Counted from the stretch's first letter, positions 1-7,338 are shown. The stretch: DNA of 8,069 nucleotides from Gammaproteobacteria bacterium (GCA_029287695.1 JARFQQ010000093.1:1-8069), one strand, 5' to 3'. The notes: generated by a model not told the origin, from the sequence alone. Translations and numbers: made by a program.

Positions 1-1371
1 CTCTGCGCCTGCAAGCATACGCACAATCCACCGTTCTGCGACGGTACGCATGCACAGTTCTCCGAAAGCCAGATCGGTTCGGAAGGACCGGGACTGGATC
101 AGGAAGACGACCAGGTGCCGACAGCAAAAGCCACAGCCGAGGAGCCAACCCTTGCGTTCATCCATGAACTTGCCCGCGACGGGCTGGAGAAAGTAGGACA
201 CCATGGACCCATGGCTGCCATGGGCGTTCCGCGGGAGAAGCTGCCCCATTGGGATGACATCCAGATCATGGTCGCCCAGCTGGCCAGCAAACCGCTGCCG
301 GAAGATGCCATCGTTGGTACCGGGCTTGTCATCGGCCCGAAGGCTAAAAAACCACTTCGACTGGATATCCCCCTGTTCGTCTCGGACATGAGCTTCGGCG
401 CACTCTCCGAAGAGGCCAAGATCGCGCTCGCGCAAGGCGCGGAACTCGCCGGTACCGGTATCTGCTCAGGTGAGGGCGGCATGCTGCCCGAGGAACAGGA
501 AGCCAACAGCCGCTACTTCTACGAACTGGCCAGTGCGAAATTCGGCTACAGTGAAGCGCTCTTGTCCGGGGTGCAGGCATTCCATTTCAAGGGCGGCCAG
601 GGCGCCAAGACCGGCACCGGGGGGCACCTGCCGGGCGCCAAGAATACTGACAAGATCGCCGCGGTGCGCGGCATTCCTGCGGGCCAGCCCGCGATCTCAC
701 CGCCAACCTTTACCGACCTGCATTCTCCGGACGACTTCCGGCAATTCGCCGATCGTGTGAGAGAACTGACTGGCGGTATCCCCGTCGGCTTCAAGCTGAG
801 CGCGAACCACATCGAGCAGGACATCGATTTTGCCCTGGAGGCAAGTGCGGATTACATCATCCTCGACGGTCGGGGTGGTGGCACCGGGGCAGCACCACTC
901 CTGTTCCGGGACCATATCAGCGTTCCTACCATTCCTACGCTTGCTCGTGCCAGACGACATCTCGACAGCTGCGGCGTCGGCCGCGATGTCACGCTGATCA
1001 TCACCGGCGGCTTACGCGTTCCAGGCGACTTCATCAAGGCAATGGCGCTGGGCGCTGATGGCATCGCGCTGGCGAACAGTGCCATGCAGGCTATCGGTTG
1101 TATCGGCGCACGCATCTGCAACAGCAACAATTGCCCTGCAGGCATTGCCACGCAAAAGCCGGAACTGCGCGCACGCCTGGATATCCGGAACTCAGCGGAG
1201 CGACTGAACAACTTTCTGAATGCGTCCGTGGACCTGATGAAAGTGATGGCGCGCGCCTGCGGCCATACACAACTGCACGAATTCGACCTGAATGATCTGT
1301 CCACACCTGAGTGGTCGATGGCCCGACTGGCGGGAATCCCCTTTTCTGGCCCGGACGCAAGCGATCGCTGA
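1..1371 (+). CDS. CDGSH iron-sulfur domain fused to FMN-binding glutamate synthase-like domain (5' partial)
   Basis: The frame is open from base 1 to the TGA at 1369-1371 (456 codons), so the start is left of the window. Residues are numbered from base 1. Residues 2-17 match the CDGSH signature C-x-C-x2-T-x3-P-x-C-D-G-T-H, with expected [2Fe-2S] ligands Cys2, Cys4, Cys13 and His17. After an acidic linker (about 22-40) comes a GltB-type FMN barrel: SDMSFGALS at 128-136, CSGEGG from 155, FKGGQGAKTGTGG at 196-208, KLSANH from 265, DGRGGGTGAAP at 289-299, and a C-x5-C-x4-C triad (Cys367, Cys373, Cys378) like the [3Fe-4S] site of glutamate synthase. No N-terminal glutaminase domain is seen in the window, so glutamine-dependent glutamate synthesis by this chain alone is doubtful. 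The SANHIEQDIDF and GRGGGTGAAP forms differ from classical GltB and suit the short 'FMN-binding glutamate synthase family', whose reaction is not settled. The domain identity is secure; the substrate is unknown. Confidence 0.93.
   Translation, partial: LCACKHTHNPPFCDGTHAQFSESQIGSEGPGLDQEDDQVPTAKATAEEPTLAFIHELARDGLEKVGHHGPMAAMGVPREKLPHWDDIQIMVAQLASKPLPEDAIVGTGLVIGPKAKKPLRLDIPLFVSDMSFGALSEEAKIALAQGAELAGTGICSGEGGMLPEEQEANSRYFYELASAKFGYSEALLSGVQAFHFKGGQGAKTGTGGHLPGAKNTDKIAAVRGIPAGQPAISPPTFTDLHSPDDFRQFADRVRELTGGIPVGFKLSANHIEQDIDFALEASADYIILDGRGGGTGAAPLLFRDHISVPTIPTLARARRHLDSCGVGRDVTLIITGGLRVPGDFIKAMALGADGIALANSAMQAIGCIGARICNSNNCPAGIATQKPELRARLDIRNSAERLNNFLNASVDLMKVMARACGHTQLHEFDLNDLSTPEWSMARLAGIPFSGPDASDR
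101..117 (+). promoter_or_regulatory. Possible internal ribosome-binding site and GTG start inside the fusion gene
   Basis: AGGAAG at 101-106 lies 8 bases before an in-frame GTG at 115-117, which is good Shine-Dalgarno spacing. It falls in the linker between the CDGSH motif and the synthase-like domain. Initiation here would give a 418-residue protein lacking the CDGSH domain. The same bases encode the acidic linker, so the match may be chance. The uninterrupted upstream frame argues that the main product is the fusion. Confidence 0.25.
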
Positions 1372-1386
1372 ACCGGCAGACCGCAA

Positions 1387-1408
1387 GACCCGAGGCGCCA
1401 CAGGGGTC
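1387..1408. terminator. Weak hairpin between the convergent genes
   Basis: GACCC at 1387-1391 can pair with GGGTC at 1404-1408 across a 12-base loop that contains the palindrome GGCGCC. The hairpin sits between the stop of the CDGSH fusion gene (1371) and the opposing stop of the outer-membrane channel gene (1407-1409). A second short pairing, GGGG with CCCC around 1403-1416, overlaps it. Neither strand has a run of T after the stem, so a classical intrinsic terminator is not supported. The location is the main argument. Confidence 0.2.
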
Positions 1409-2891
1409 AATTCCCCGGAGGCCCTTTCACGGTCTCCCCGGATGGTGTTTGATTACCGGCTGACTGCTGACCACCGCTTGTCTCTCTCGAGCCATCCATT
1501 GCATTCGCGGTCTGTTCAGCCTTTTCTACCCAGCCACCTCCCATCGACTTGTAGACATTGACCAGCGCGATATAGACATCTCCCCTGGTGATCGCATAGG
1601 AGAGCTCGGCATCGAAGAGACGGCGTTCGGAATCCAGTACCTCGATATAACTGACCTGCCCTTCGTCATAGCGCAGGAGTGCCAGGCGGGCATAGTCACG
1701 CAGGGCGTTCAGCTGGCGTTTCTGGGCAGTAACGATCTCGCGCGTCTTGCGATTCTGGATCAGGGCATCGTCGACCTCGCGAAAAGCAGTCTGGACTGCC
1801 TGCTGATATTCGATGACTGCCTGCCGTTGTGCTGCCTCGGTCACGCGAATATTGCCAGCAATACGCCCGCCGTCGAAAACCGGCCCCAGCAGCCCGGCAT
1901 CATAGTTCCAGATACTGGATGAGCTTCCAAACAGATCGGAGAGCTCGTCACTGACGAAGCCGAAAAGTCCTGTAAGAGAGATGCTCGGAAAATACTGCGT
2001 CCTGGCCACGCCAATCAGTGCATTGGCTGCCACAAGCTGTTGCTCGGCAGCTCGAATATCGGGGCGACGCTCAAGAAGTTCGGAAGGCAACCCGGCCGGA
2101 ACCGGGGGTAAGGATAAGGTATTGAAGTTCCTGCTGCGCGTGATTGGTCCCGGATTCTGGCCAAGCAGAATCGAGAGACTGTTCTCAAGCAGTGCGATCT
2201 CACGTTCGACCTGGGGCACACGGGTTTTGGCAAGCTCGAGCTCGGAACGAACCTGCGAGACCTCCAGTTCGGACACGACACCAGCTTCTAACTGAAGCTG
2301 AAACAGTTGCAGGGTTTCCTGGCGGCTTTTGACCGTCTTGCGTGCGATACGGAGCTGTTCATCAAGATTGAGCAGCCGGATATAGGAGGATGCAACCGAT
2401 GAAACCAGGCTCAGGATCACACTCCTTCGGCCCTCTTCGACGGCCAGGAGACGGGCGCGTTCGGCCTCGGTCGCTTTCTGAACACGTCCCCATACGTCGA
2501 GTTCCCATCCGATATTGAGAGTCGCCAGAAAGTTGTCGTCGATCGATTGTCCTATACCCGACAAATTCGACTTGCTGCGACCTGCGGCCGCCTGGTACCC
2601 AAGCTGTGGGTAAAGCCCGGCGCGCGAAATATCGACGCGGGCAGCAAACTCCAGCACACGCTCGGCGGCAAGCCTGACATCCTTGTTGTTACGCAATGCC
2701 GTCTCTACCACCCGATCGAGTATGGGATCATCAAAGAGCGACCACCAGGCTGTGTTGGCCAGCTCCGCAGCCTGGCCTGTACTTATCCTGTACGAAGCAG
2801 GCGTATCAATATCCGGTCTGGCATAGTCAGGCCCGAAAGTACAACCGGCTGTCAGCAACAACGCAACGGTAAGGGAGAGAGCAGCTCTCAT
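1407..2891 (-). CDS. Outer-membrane efflux channel lipoprotein, NodT/OprM family
   Basis: This 494-residue protein is the TolC-like exit duct of the tripartite pump; it forms a trimer in the outer membrane with a helical tunnel in the periplasm. The N-terminus is a lipoprotein signal with lipobox TAGC and the acylated cysteine at 17, followed by Thr, which fits outer-membrane sorting. Two outer-membrane-efflux repeats follow (about 52-245 and 268-450). Family hallmarks are CTFGPDY at 17-23, GWELDVWG at 128-135, ELLERRPDIRAAE at 271-283, FPSISL at 301-306, PVFDGGR at 337-343 and the closing GGGW at 451-454. About 40 polar residues follow GGGW, a longer tail than usual. The ATG overlaps the TGA of the pump gene (ATGA), and GAAGGAA at 2899-2905 lies 7 bases upstream, so this start is well supported. 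It is the last gene of the operon. No specific orthologue (oprM, oprN, etc.) can be named from sequence alone. Confidence 0.95.
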   Translation of the reverse strand: MRAALSLTVALLLTAGCTFGPDYARPDIDTPASYRISTGQAAELANTAWWSLFDDPILDRVVETALRNNKDVRLAAERVLEFAARVDISRAGLYPQLGYQAAAGRSKSNLSGIGQSIDDNFLATLNIGWELDVWGRVQKATEAERARLLAVEEGRRSVILSLVSSVASSYIRLLNLDEQLRIARKTVKSRQETLQLFQLQLEAGVVSELEVSQVRSELELAKTRVPQVEREIALLENSLSILLGQNPGPITRSRNFNTLSLPPVPAGLPSELLERRPDIRAAEQQLVAANALIGVARTQYFPSISLTGLFGFVSDELSDLFGSSSSIWNYDAGLLGPVFDGGRIAGNIRVTEAAQRQAVIEYQQAVQTAFREVDDALIQNRKTREIVTAQKRQLNALRDYARLALLRYDEGQVSYIEVLDSERRLFDAELSYAITRGDVYIALVNVYKSMGGGWVEKAEQTANAMDGSRETSGGQQSAGNQTPSGETVKGPPGN

Positions 2892-5800
2892 TTCACGCTT
2901 CCTTCGGCAACATCTGCACCACTCTCCTGGCCGCTCATGCGCTCACGCATCGTCGTGATCAGGTAATAGAAGAGGGGCACGAAAAAAAGAGCAAGCGTTG
3001 TTGCACCGATCATACCGCCGATAATTCCGGTACCAATAGAATGCCGTGATGCTGCCCCTGCACCGGAGGCAAGCACCAGCGGCATTGCACCAAGGATAAA
3101 TGACAGCGATGTCATCAGGATCGGGCGAAGGCGCAGGCGTGCCGCTGTGATTGCTGACTCAAATGCCGACTTCCCTGCCTCTTTGTATTGCTGCTCGGCA
3201 AACTCGACAATCAGAATCGCGTTTTTTGCCGACAGACCAATCAATGTCACCAGGCCAATCTGGAAATAGACGTCATTCTCCATCCCGCGCAACCAGACTG
3301 CGACGAGTGCGCCAAAGATACCAAAGGGTACGGCGGTAATGACGGCGACTGGCAGCGACCATTGTTCATACTGCGCGGCGAGAATCAGAAAGACCATCAA
3401 CAATGCAAAGGCGAAGATGATGACGGATGAGCCACTGGATTTCTTTTCTTCATAGGACTGTCCTGACCAGGCATAGGTAAAGCCATCGGGCAGGCTCTCT
3501 TCCGATACCTGCTCCATGCCCGTGATCGCCTGGCCCGAACTGAATCCCGGCGTTGCATCTCCTGTGACCTTGGCAGCCATGAAACCGTTAAAACGTGGCA
3601 GCAGATCAGGCCCGGTGACGTAACTGGAAGTAACGACTGCGGAAAGGGGTACCATCTCGCCACCTTTCTGACGGACATAGATGCTCTGCATGTCCTCGGG
3701 ACTCTGGCGGAACTCCGGTTCCGCCTGCAGAATCACCTGCCAGACCCTGCCATACTTGTTGTACTGGCTGACATAGAGAGAACCAAAGAGGGTCTGCAGG
3801 GTTGCATAGATGTCGGAAACCGGCACCCCGAGCGTTTCAGCACGCGCGCGGTCGACCTCGACAAGGAGCTGGCGAGAGGCGGCATTGATCGTGGTATTGA
3901 GCCTGGTGAGTTCTTCACGCTCGCGGGCTTTGCTGATCATCGTTCTTGCAGCATCGGCAAGTTGTTCGGCACCACCCTGCCCACGATTCTGTATCCAGAA
4001 CTCGAAACCGCCCTGGGAACCGAGGCCCGGGATCGCTGGTGGATTGATGGGAATGGCAACGCCTTCGGTCAAGGACCGAAGCCTGGGGCCCACTGCAGCA
4101 AAGACTGCGTCTACCTTGAGCTCAGGCTCATTGCGATCGTCAAAATCCTTGAGCGCGATGAAAACAGTACCTGCGTTGGTTTTGAACTGACCATCGATCA
4201 TGCTGAAGCCGGCGAGTGCAGAATAGTCCTCCACCGCCGGATGTTCCGCAAAAATTTCAGCAACGCGCCGGGTCAGTGCCTCCGTACGATCCAGGCTCGA
4301 ACCGTCCGGCAGCATAACGGCAGCCAGGAGGACCCCCTGATCCTCGGGCGGAACGAAACTGCCCGGAATGATCCTGAACAGCAGGGAAGTCGCGAACAGC
4401 ATGCCGCCGATGAGTATCAGACCGAAAATTGCGTGCTTCAATGTGAGACGCACGCCTGCAACATAGAGCGAGGTGAGCTTCTCGAGTCCCCGGTTGAATG
4501 CCCGGAAGAGGATATTGGGACGACCTTCACCCGGCTTGATCAGGATTGCCGACAGGGCCGGTGTCAGTGTGAGCGCAACGATACTCGAGATGAAAACGGA
4601 AATGGCGATGGTGATGGCAAATTGCTGGTAAAGGACGCCCGTTGTTCCTTCCAGAAAGCTGACCGGGAGAAAGACCGCGATCAGTACAAGCGTCGTGGCA
4701 ATAACCGGGCCGGTCACTTCACGCATCGCCTCGAAGGTAGCCTCCTTTGGAGACAAGCCCTTCTCTTCGATATTTCGCTCGACGTTTTCCACCACGACGA
4801 TAGCGTCATCACAGACGATGCCGATCGCCAGCACCAGTCCAAAAAGGGTCAGGAGGTTGATCGAGAAACCGAGCGCAGCCATTCCGCTGAAAGTCCCGAT
4901 CACAGAAACAAAAATCGCGATTGTCGGAATGAGTGTCGTATTGAATTTCTGGAGGAATAAATAGGTCACCAGCACCACAAGGATAATGGCGATCATGAGG
5001 GTTTCGATAACCTCATCGATCGAAGCCTGGATTACCTTCGTCGTATCGTATGAAACCTTGTAATCGATCCCCTGGGGGAAGCTCTGCTTGAGCTCCTCCA
5101 TGGTCTTGATTACATTCGCAGCAACCTCGATCGCATTCGACCCCGGCTGCTGGTAGACAGCAATGAAAGTGGCCGGACTGCCGTTCAGTGTCGAACGCAG
5201 CATGTAACTCTTCTGGCCTTCCTCGGCACGTCCAACATCCCTCAGGCGCACGATCGCGGTACCCTCGGGATCTGCGCGCAGGATGACCTCCTCGAACTCG
5301 CCAGGCTCGGTAAACCTGCCCTCGGTGACGACTGGAAAGGTCATTTCCACAGGCTGATGCGTCGGCGACTGGCCAAGCTGCCCGGCGCCAAACTGCTTGT
5401 TCTGGCTTGCGACCGCCTGCTGAATATCACTCGCTGTCAATCCGAGGCTGGCCATGCGATCCGGCTGCAACCAGAGACGCATGGCAAGATCCGGCAACCC
5501 CATGATCGACGCCTGGTTTGCACCGGGGACGCGCTTCAGCGCGTCGAGAATATAGAGGTTGGCATAGTTACCAATATACTGCTCGTCATAGCGGTCGTTT
5601 GGCGAGGAGATGCCAATCAGCATCAGGATGTTCGATGAGCGCTTTTCGACTTTGACCCCCGCATTACGGACAGTGTCCGGCAATTCCGGCAGGGCAATAT
5701 TTACGCGGTTATTGACCTGCACCTCGGCCGTATCCGGGTCAGTATCGATGTCAAAAAAAACCGTCAGGGTCATCTGACCGGTCGCAGAGGATGTCGACTG

Positions 5801-6037
5801 CATGTAAAGCATGTTATCGACACCGTTGATCTGGTTCTCAATTGGTGCGGCAACGGTGTTGGCGACAGTCTCGGCATCTGCGCCCGGATAGCTCGCACTG
5901 ACACTGACTTGCACCGGGGTGATGGCGGGATACTGATTAATGGGAAGGCCAAGCATCGACACCAGGCCAACAATCACAATAACGATTGAAACGACGGTTG
6001 ATGTAATCGGCCGCTTGATGAACACCGAGGAAATCAT
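2888..6037 (-). CDS. RND efflux pump, inner-membrane permease, HAE-1 (AcrB/MexB-like) family
   Basis: This proton-driven multidrug exporter is the motor of the tripartite system. The ATG at 6037 gives 1049 residues, the same length as E. coli AcrB, and begins MISSVFIKRP as expected for the family. A longer frame from 6115 would add 26 residues running into the adaptor gene and is unlikely. AGGAAGG at 6046-6052 lies 8 bases before the chosen ATG. There are twelve membrane segments: one at about 10-30, five between 342 and 496, one at about 538-556, and five between 872 and 1028. Two large periplasmic porter/docking loops lie at about 31-340 and 557-871. The proton relay is intact: Asp410 and Asp411 (IGIVCDDAIVVVENVE), Lys938 (GLSAKNAILIVEFA), Arg969 and Thr976 (RLRLRPILMTSL). 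The AcrB phenylalanine pocket is only partly conserved, so substrates cannot be read across from AcrB. The gene sits 4 bases after the adaptor gene and overlaps the channel gene. The family is certain; the subfamily is not. Confidence 0.97.
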   Translation of the reverse strand: MISSVFIKRPITSTVVSIVIVIVGLVSMLGLPINQYPAITPVQVSVSASYPGADAETVANTVAAPIENQINGVDNMLYMQSTSSATGQMTLTVFFDIDTDPDTAEVQVNNRVNIALPELPDTVRNAGVKVEKRSSNILMLIGISSPNDRYDEQYIGNYANLYILDALKRVPGANQASIMGLPDLAMRLWLQPDRMASLGLTASDIQQAVASQNKQFGAGQLGQSPTHQPVEMTFPVVTEGRFTEPGEFEEVILRADPEGTAIVRLRDVGRAEEGQKSYMLRSTLNGSPATFIAVYQQPGSNAIEVAANVIKTMEELKQSFPQGIDYKVSYDTTKVIQASIDEVIETLMIAIILVVLVTYLFLQKFNTTLIPTIAIFVSVIGTFSGMAALGFSINLLTLFGLVLAIGIVCDDAIVVVENVERNIEEKGLSPKEATFEAMREVTGPVIATTLVLIAVFLPVSFLEGTTGVLYQQFAITIAISVFISSIVALTLTPALSAILIKPGEGRPNILFRAFNRGLEKLTSLYVAGVRLTLKHAIFGLILIGGMLFATSLLFRIIPGSFVPPEDQGVLLAAVMLPDGSSLDRTEALTRRVAEIFAEHPAVEDYSALAGFSMIDGQFKTNAGTVFIALKDFDDRNEPELKVDAVFAAVGPRLRSLTEGVAIPINPPAIPGLGSQGGFEFWIQNRGQGGAEQLADAARTMISKAREREELTRLNTTINAASRQLLVEVDRARAETLGVPVSDIYATLQTLFGSLYVSQYNKYGRVWQVILQAEPEFRQSPEDMQSIYVRQKGGEMVPLSAVVTSSYVTGPDLLPRFNGFMAAKVTGDATPGFSSGQAITGMEQVSEESLPDGFTYAWSGQSYEEKKSSGSSVIIFAFALLMVFLILAAQYEQWSLPVAVITAVPFGIFGALVAVWLRGMENDVYFQIGLVTLIGLSAKNAILIVEFAEQQYKEAGKSAFESAITAARLRLRPILMTSLSFILGAMPLVLASGAGAASRHSIGTGIIGGMIGATTLALFFVPLFYYLITTMRERMSGQESGADVAEGSVK
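2889..2905 (-). promoter_or_regulatory. Ribosome-binding site and ATGA start/stop overlap of the channel gene
   Basis: On the minus strand GAAGGAA (2899-2905) precedes the ATG at 2891-2889 by 7 bases. The Shine-Dalgarno sequence lies within the last codons of the RND pump gene, whose TGA (2890-2888) shares two bases with the ATG. This arrangement is typical of translational coupling and fixes the channel start. Confidence 0.75.
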
Positions 6038-6052
6038 CGCTTCAGCCTTCCT
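6035..6052 (-). promoter_or_regulatory. Ribosome-binding site deciding the RND pump start
   Basis: On the minus strand AGGAAGG (6046-6052) lies 8 bases before the ATG at 6037-6035. It overlaps the last codons of the adaptor gene, which ends at 6042. This favours the 1049-residue pump over the in-frame ATG at 6115 and suggests coupled translation of adaptor and pump. Confidence 0.8.
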
Positions 6053-7253
6053 GCTGTCTGTCTTTTTCGACTGTGCCTTTTTCAGACCCTGGCTCTGTAA
6101 TCGTGACCGAAGCACCTGCCCGAAGTTTCAGGGCACCATCAACAACGACGCTCTCCCCGCCTTCCAGCCCCTGGTCAATGAACCATTCATCGCCATACCA
6201 GTTTCCAATGCTCACAGGGCGGAATTCAGCCTTGCCTTCCATGTCAATGACCCAGACAAAACTCCCCCCGGCACCCTGCTGAACCGCGCGCTGCGGCAAA
6301 AGGATCGCATTCGGCCGCAACGCGCCTTTCAGCCGAACGCGAACAAACTGTCCCGGCCTCAACTGGTCATCTCGCCGGTTTCCGCGCATGGGATTCGGCA
6401 ATTCCGCCCTTAGCAAAAAAGTACCGGTGGTTTCAGAAAGCGAGGCATCCGTAAAAGTAATGCGTCCTGTTTCGGGGTAAATCGAGCCATCGGCCAGGAC
6501 AACCTCGACATCAAAATCCCCCCCATCCGGCATCCTGATTCTTTCAGCTGCTTCTTCTGCGCGTCCCTGCAATATCTGGTTCTCTGATACAGAAAACTCG
6601 ATCCAGATGGGATCAATTCTGGCGACATAGGTCAGCAGGCTGGAGCCAAGGCCGACATAGGCTCCCTCTTGCTGGGTTGCAAAACTCGAAATACCGGTGA
6701 CTGGCGAACGAATCGTCGTGTAACCCAGGTTGAGTTCTGCCTGGACGACTTTAGCCTGTGCAGCCTCGACAGCCGCTGCGGAAGAGCGATAGACACCCAG
6801 AGCATCGTCGAGTTCTCTCTTTGCGACTGCATTTTTCTCTGCCAGTGGCCTGATACGTGTCAGATTGGACTCGGCATTTACCAGCCTGGCCTGCTGCTGG
6901 GCAAGTTCCGCACGCGCTGCCTGAAGTTGCGCTTCGAACGGCTTGCGATCCATTTGAAACATCACCTCGCCTTCCTTAACCAGTGAGCCCTCCTTGTACT
7001 CGCGTGATTCGAGAAAACCTTCCACCCTGGATCGTATCTCTACCCGTCTCGAGCTGACCGTCTTACCAACAAACTCTACCGTGACGGGAACGTCACGTGC
7101 TTCGACAGTCATGGCTGTCACGGGTACCGACTGTGGCGCACTCTCCATGCGCGGCTCTTCGGTATTCGTGCACCCCGAAACAAGCGAGCCAGCCAGGATG
7201 AGTGCAAAAGATGTGTTGCGAAGCCGGATCTGTTTGAGTCCTGATTCTTTCAT
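6042..7253 (-). CDS. RND efflux periplasmic adaptor (membrane fusion protein), lipoprotein
   Basis: This AcrA/MexA-type adaptor bridges the inner-membrane pump and the outer-membrane channel. From the ATG at 7253 it has 403 residues. Its N-terminus has four basic residues, a hydrophobic stretch and a lipobox LVSGC with Cys28. An upstream in-frame ATG at 7310 would give 422 residues but an unusually long leader of 46 residues before the cysteine, so 7253 is preferred although neither start has a strong Shine-Dalgarno. Domains in order: first lipoyl half (about 66-100, VEIRSRVEGFL then GSLVKEGEVMFQMD), an alpha-helical hairpin rich in Ala/Gln/Glu (about 101-177), second lipoyl half (about 178-208, LGYTTIRSPVTG), beta-barrel (about 210-305, ending LRPGQFVRVRLKG) and membrane-proximal domain (about 310-390). 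It is the first gene of the operon, with 4 bases to the pump start. Thr follows Cys28, where AcrA has Asp. The family is certain; no specific orthologue is named. Confidence 0.95.
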   Translation of the reverse strand: MKESGLKQIRLRNTSFALILAGSLVSGCTNTEEPRMESAPQSVPVTAMTVEARDVPVTVEFVGKTVSSRRVEIRSRVEGFLESREYKEGSLVKEGEVMFQMDRKPFEAQLQAARAELAQQQARLVNAESNLTRIRPLAEKNAVAKRELDDALGVYRSSAAAVEAAQAKVVQAELNLGYTTIRSPVTGISSFATQQEGAYVGLGSSLLTYVARIDPIWIEFSVSENQILQGRAEEAAERIRMPDGGDFDVEVVLADGSIYPETGRITFTDASLSETTGTFLLRAELPNPMRGNRRDDQLRPGQFVRVRLKGALRPNAILLPQRAVQQGAGGSFVWVIDMEGKAEFRPVSIGNWYGDEWFIDQGLEGGESVVVDGALKLRAGASVTITEPGSEKGTVEKDRQQEG

Positions 7254-7338
7254 AATTGATGTTAAAGGCCTGACTGCGGAGAAAAGCGGAAAGACGAGTA
7301 CGGAGAACATTCAGCGCCATTTGCCTTGTGCAGCAAAT

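Noticed and set aside
115..117. GTG at 115 as the sole start of the synthase-like gene
   Set aside because: The frame is open to base 1 and encodes a complete CDGSH motif, so the gene starts outside the window. The GTG is kept only as a possible secondary start.
852..1304. A 150-codon open frame on the - strand opposite the synthase-like domain
   Set aside because: It is antisense to strongly conserved coding sequence, with no recognisable motif or ribosome-binding site.
1361..1368. GCGATCGC octamer, identical to the HIP1 palindrome abundant in cyanobacteria
   Set aside because: I noticed only this copy, it lies in codons of the fusion gene, and the gene set does not suggest a cyanobacterium.
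1412..1442. Two copies of TCCCCGGA about 22 bases apart near the channel gene's 3' end
   Set aside because: The copies are short, lie within the coding tail of the channel gene and have no third copy, so chance or Gly/Pro codon bias explains them.
2982..2988. A run of seven A near the pump's 3' end
   Set aside because: It encodes the conserved ALFFVPLF segment of the last membrane helix, where Leu-Phe-Phe codons naturally give such a run.
3962..4960. A 332-codon open frame on the + strand opposite the pump gene
   Set aside because: It lies wholly antisense to a confidently assigned RND gene. Its translation is rich in charged residues without recognisable domains, as expected of a mirror frame.
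6038..6115. Upstream ATG at 6115 giving a 1075-residue pump
   Set aside because: The extra 26 residues are polar and overlap the adaptor gene. The start at 6037 has a good Shine-Dalgarno and gives the canonical MISSVFIKRP start and 1049-residue length.
7254..7310. Upstream ATG at 7310 for the adaptor
   Set aside because: It would put 46 residues, including an extra hydrophobic segment, before the lipobox cysteine. The start at 7253 gives a normal 28-residue lipoprotein signal including the cysteine.
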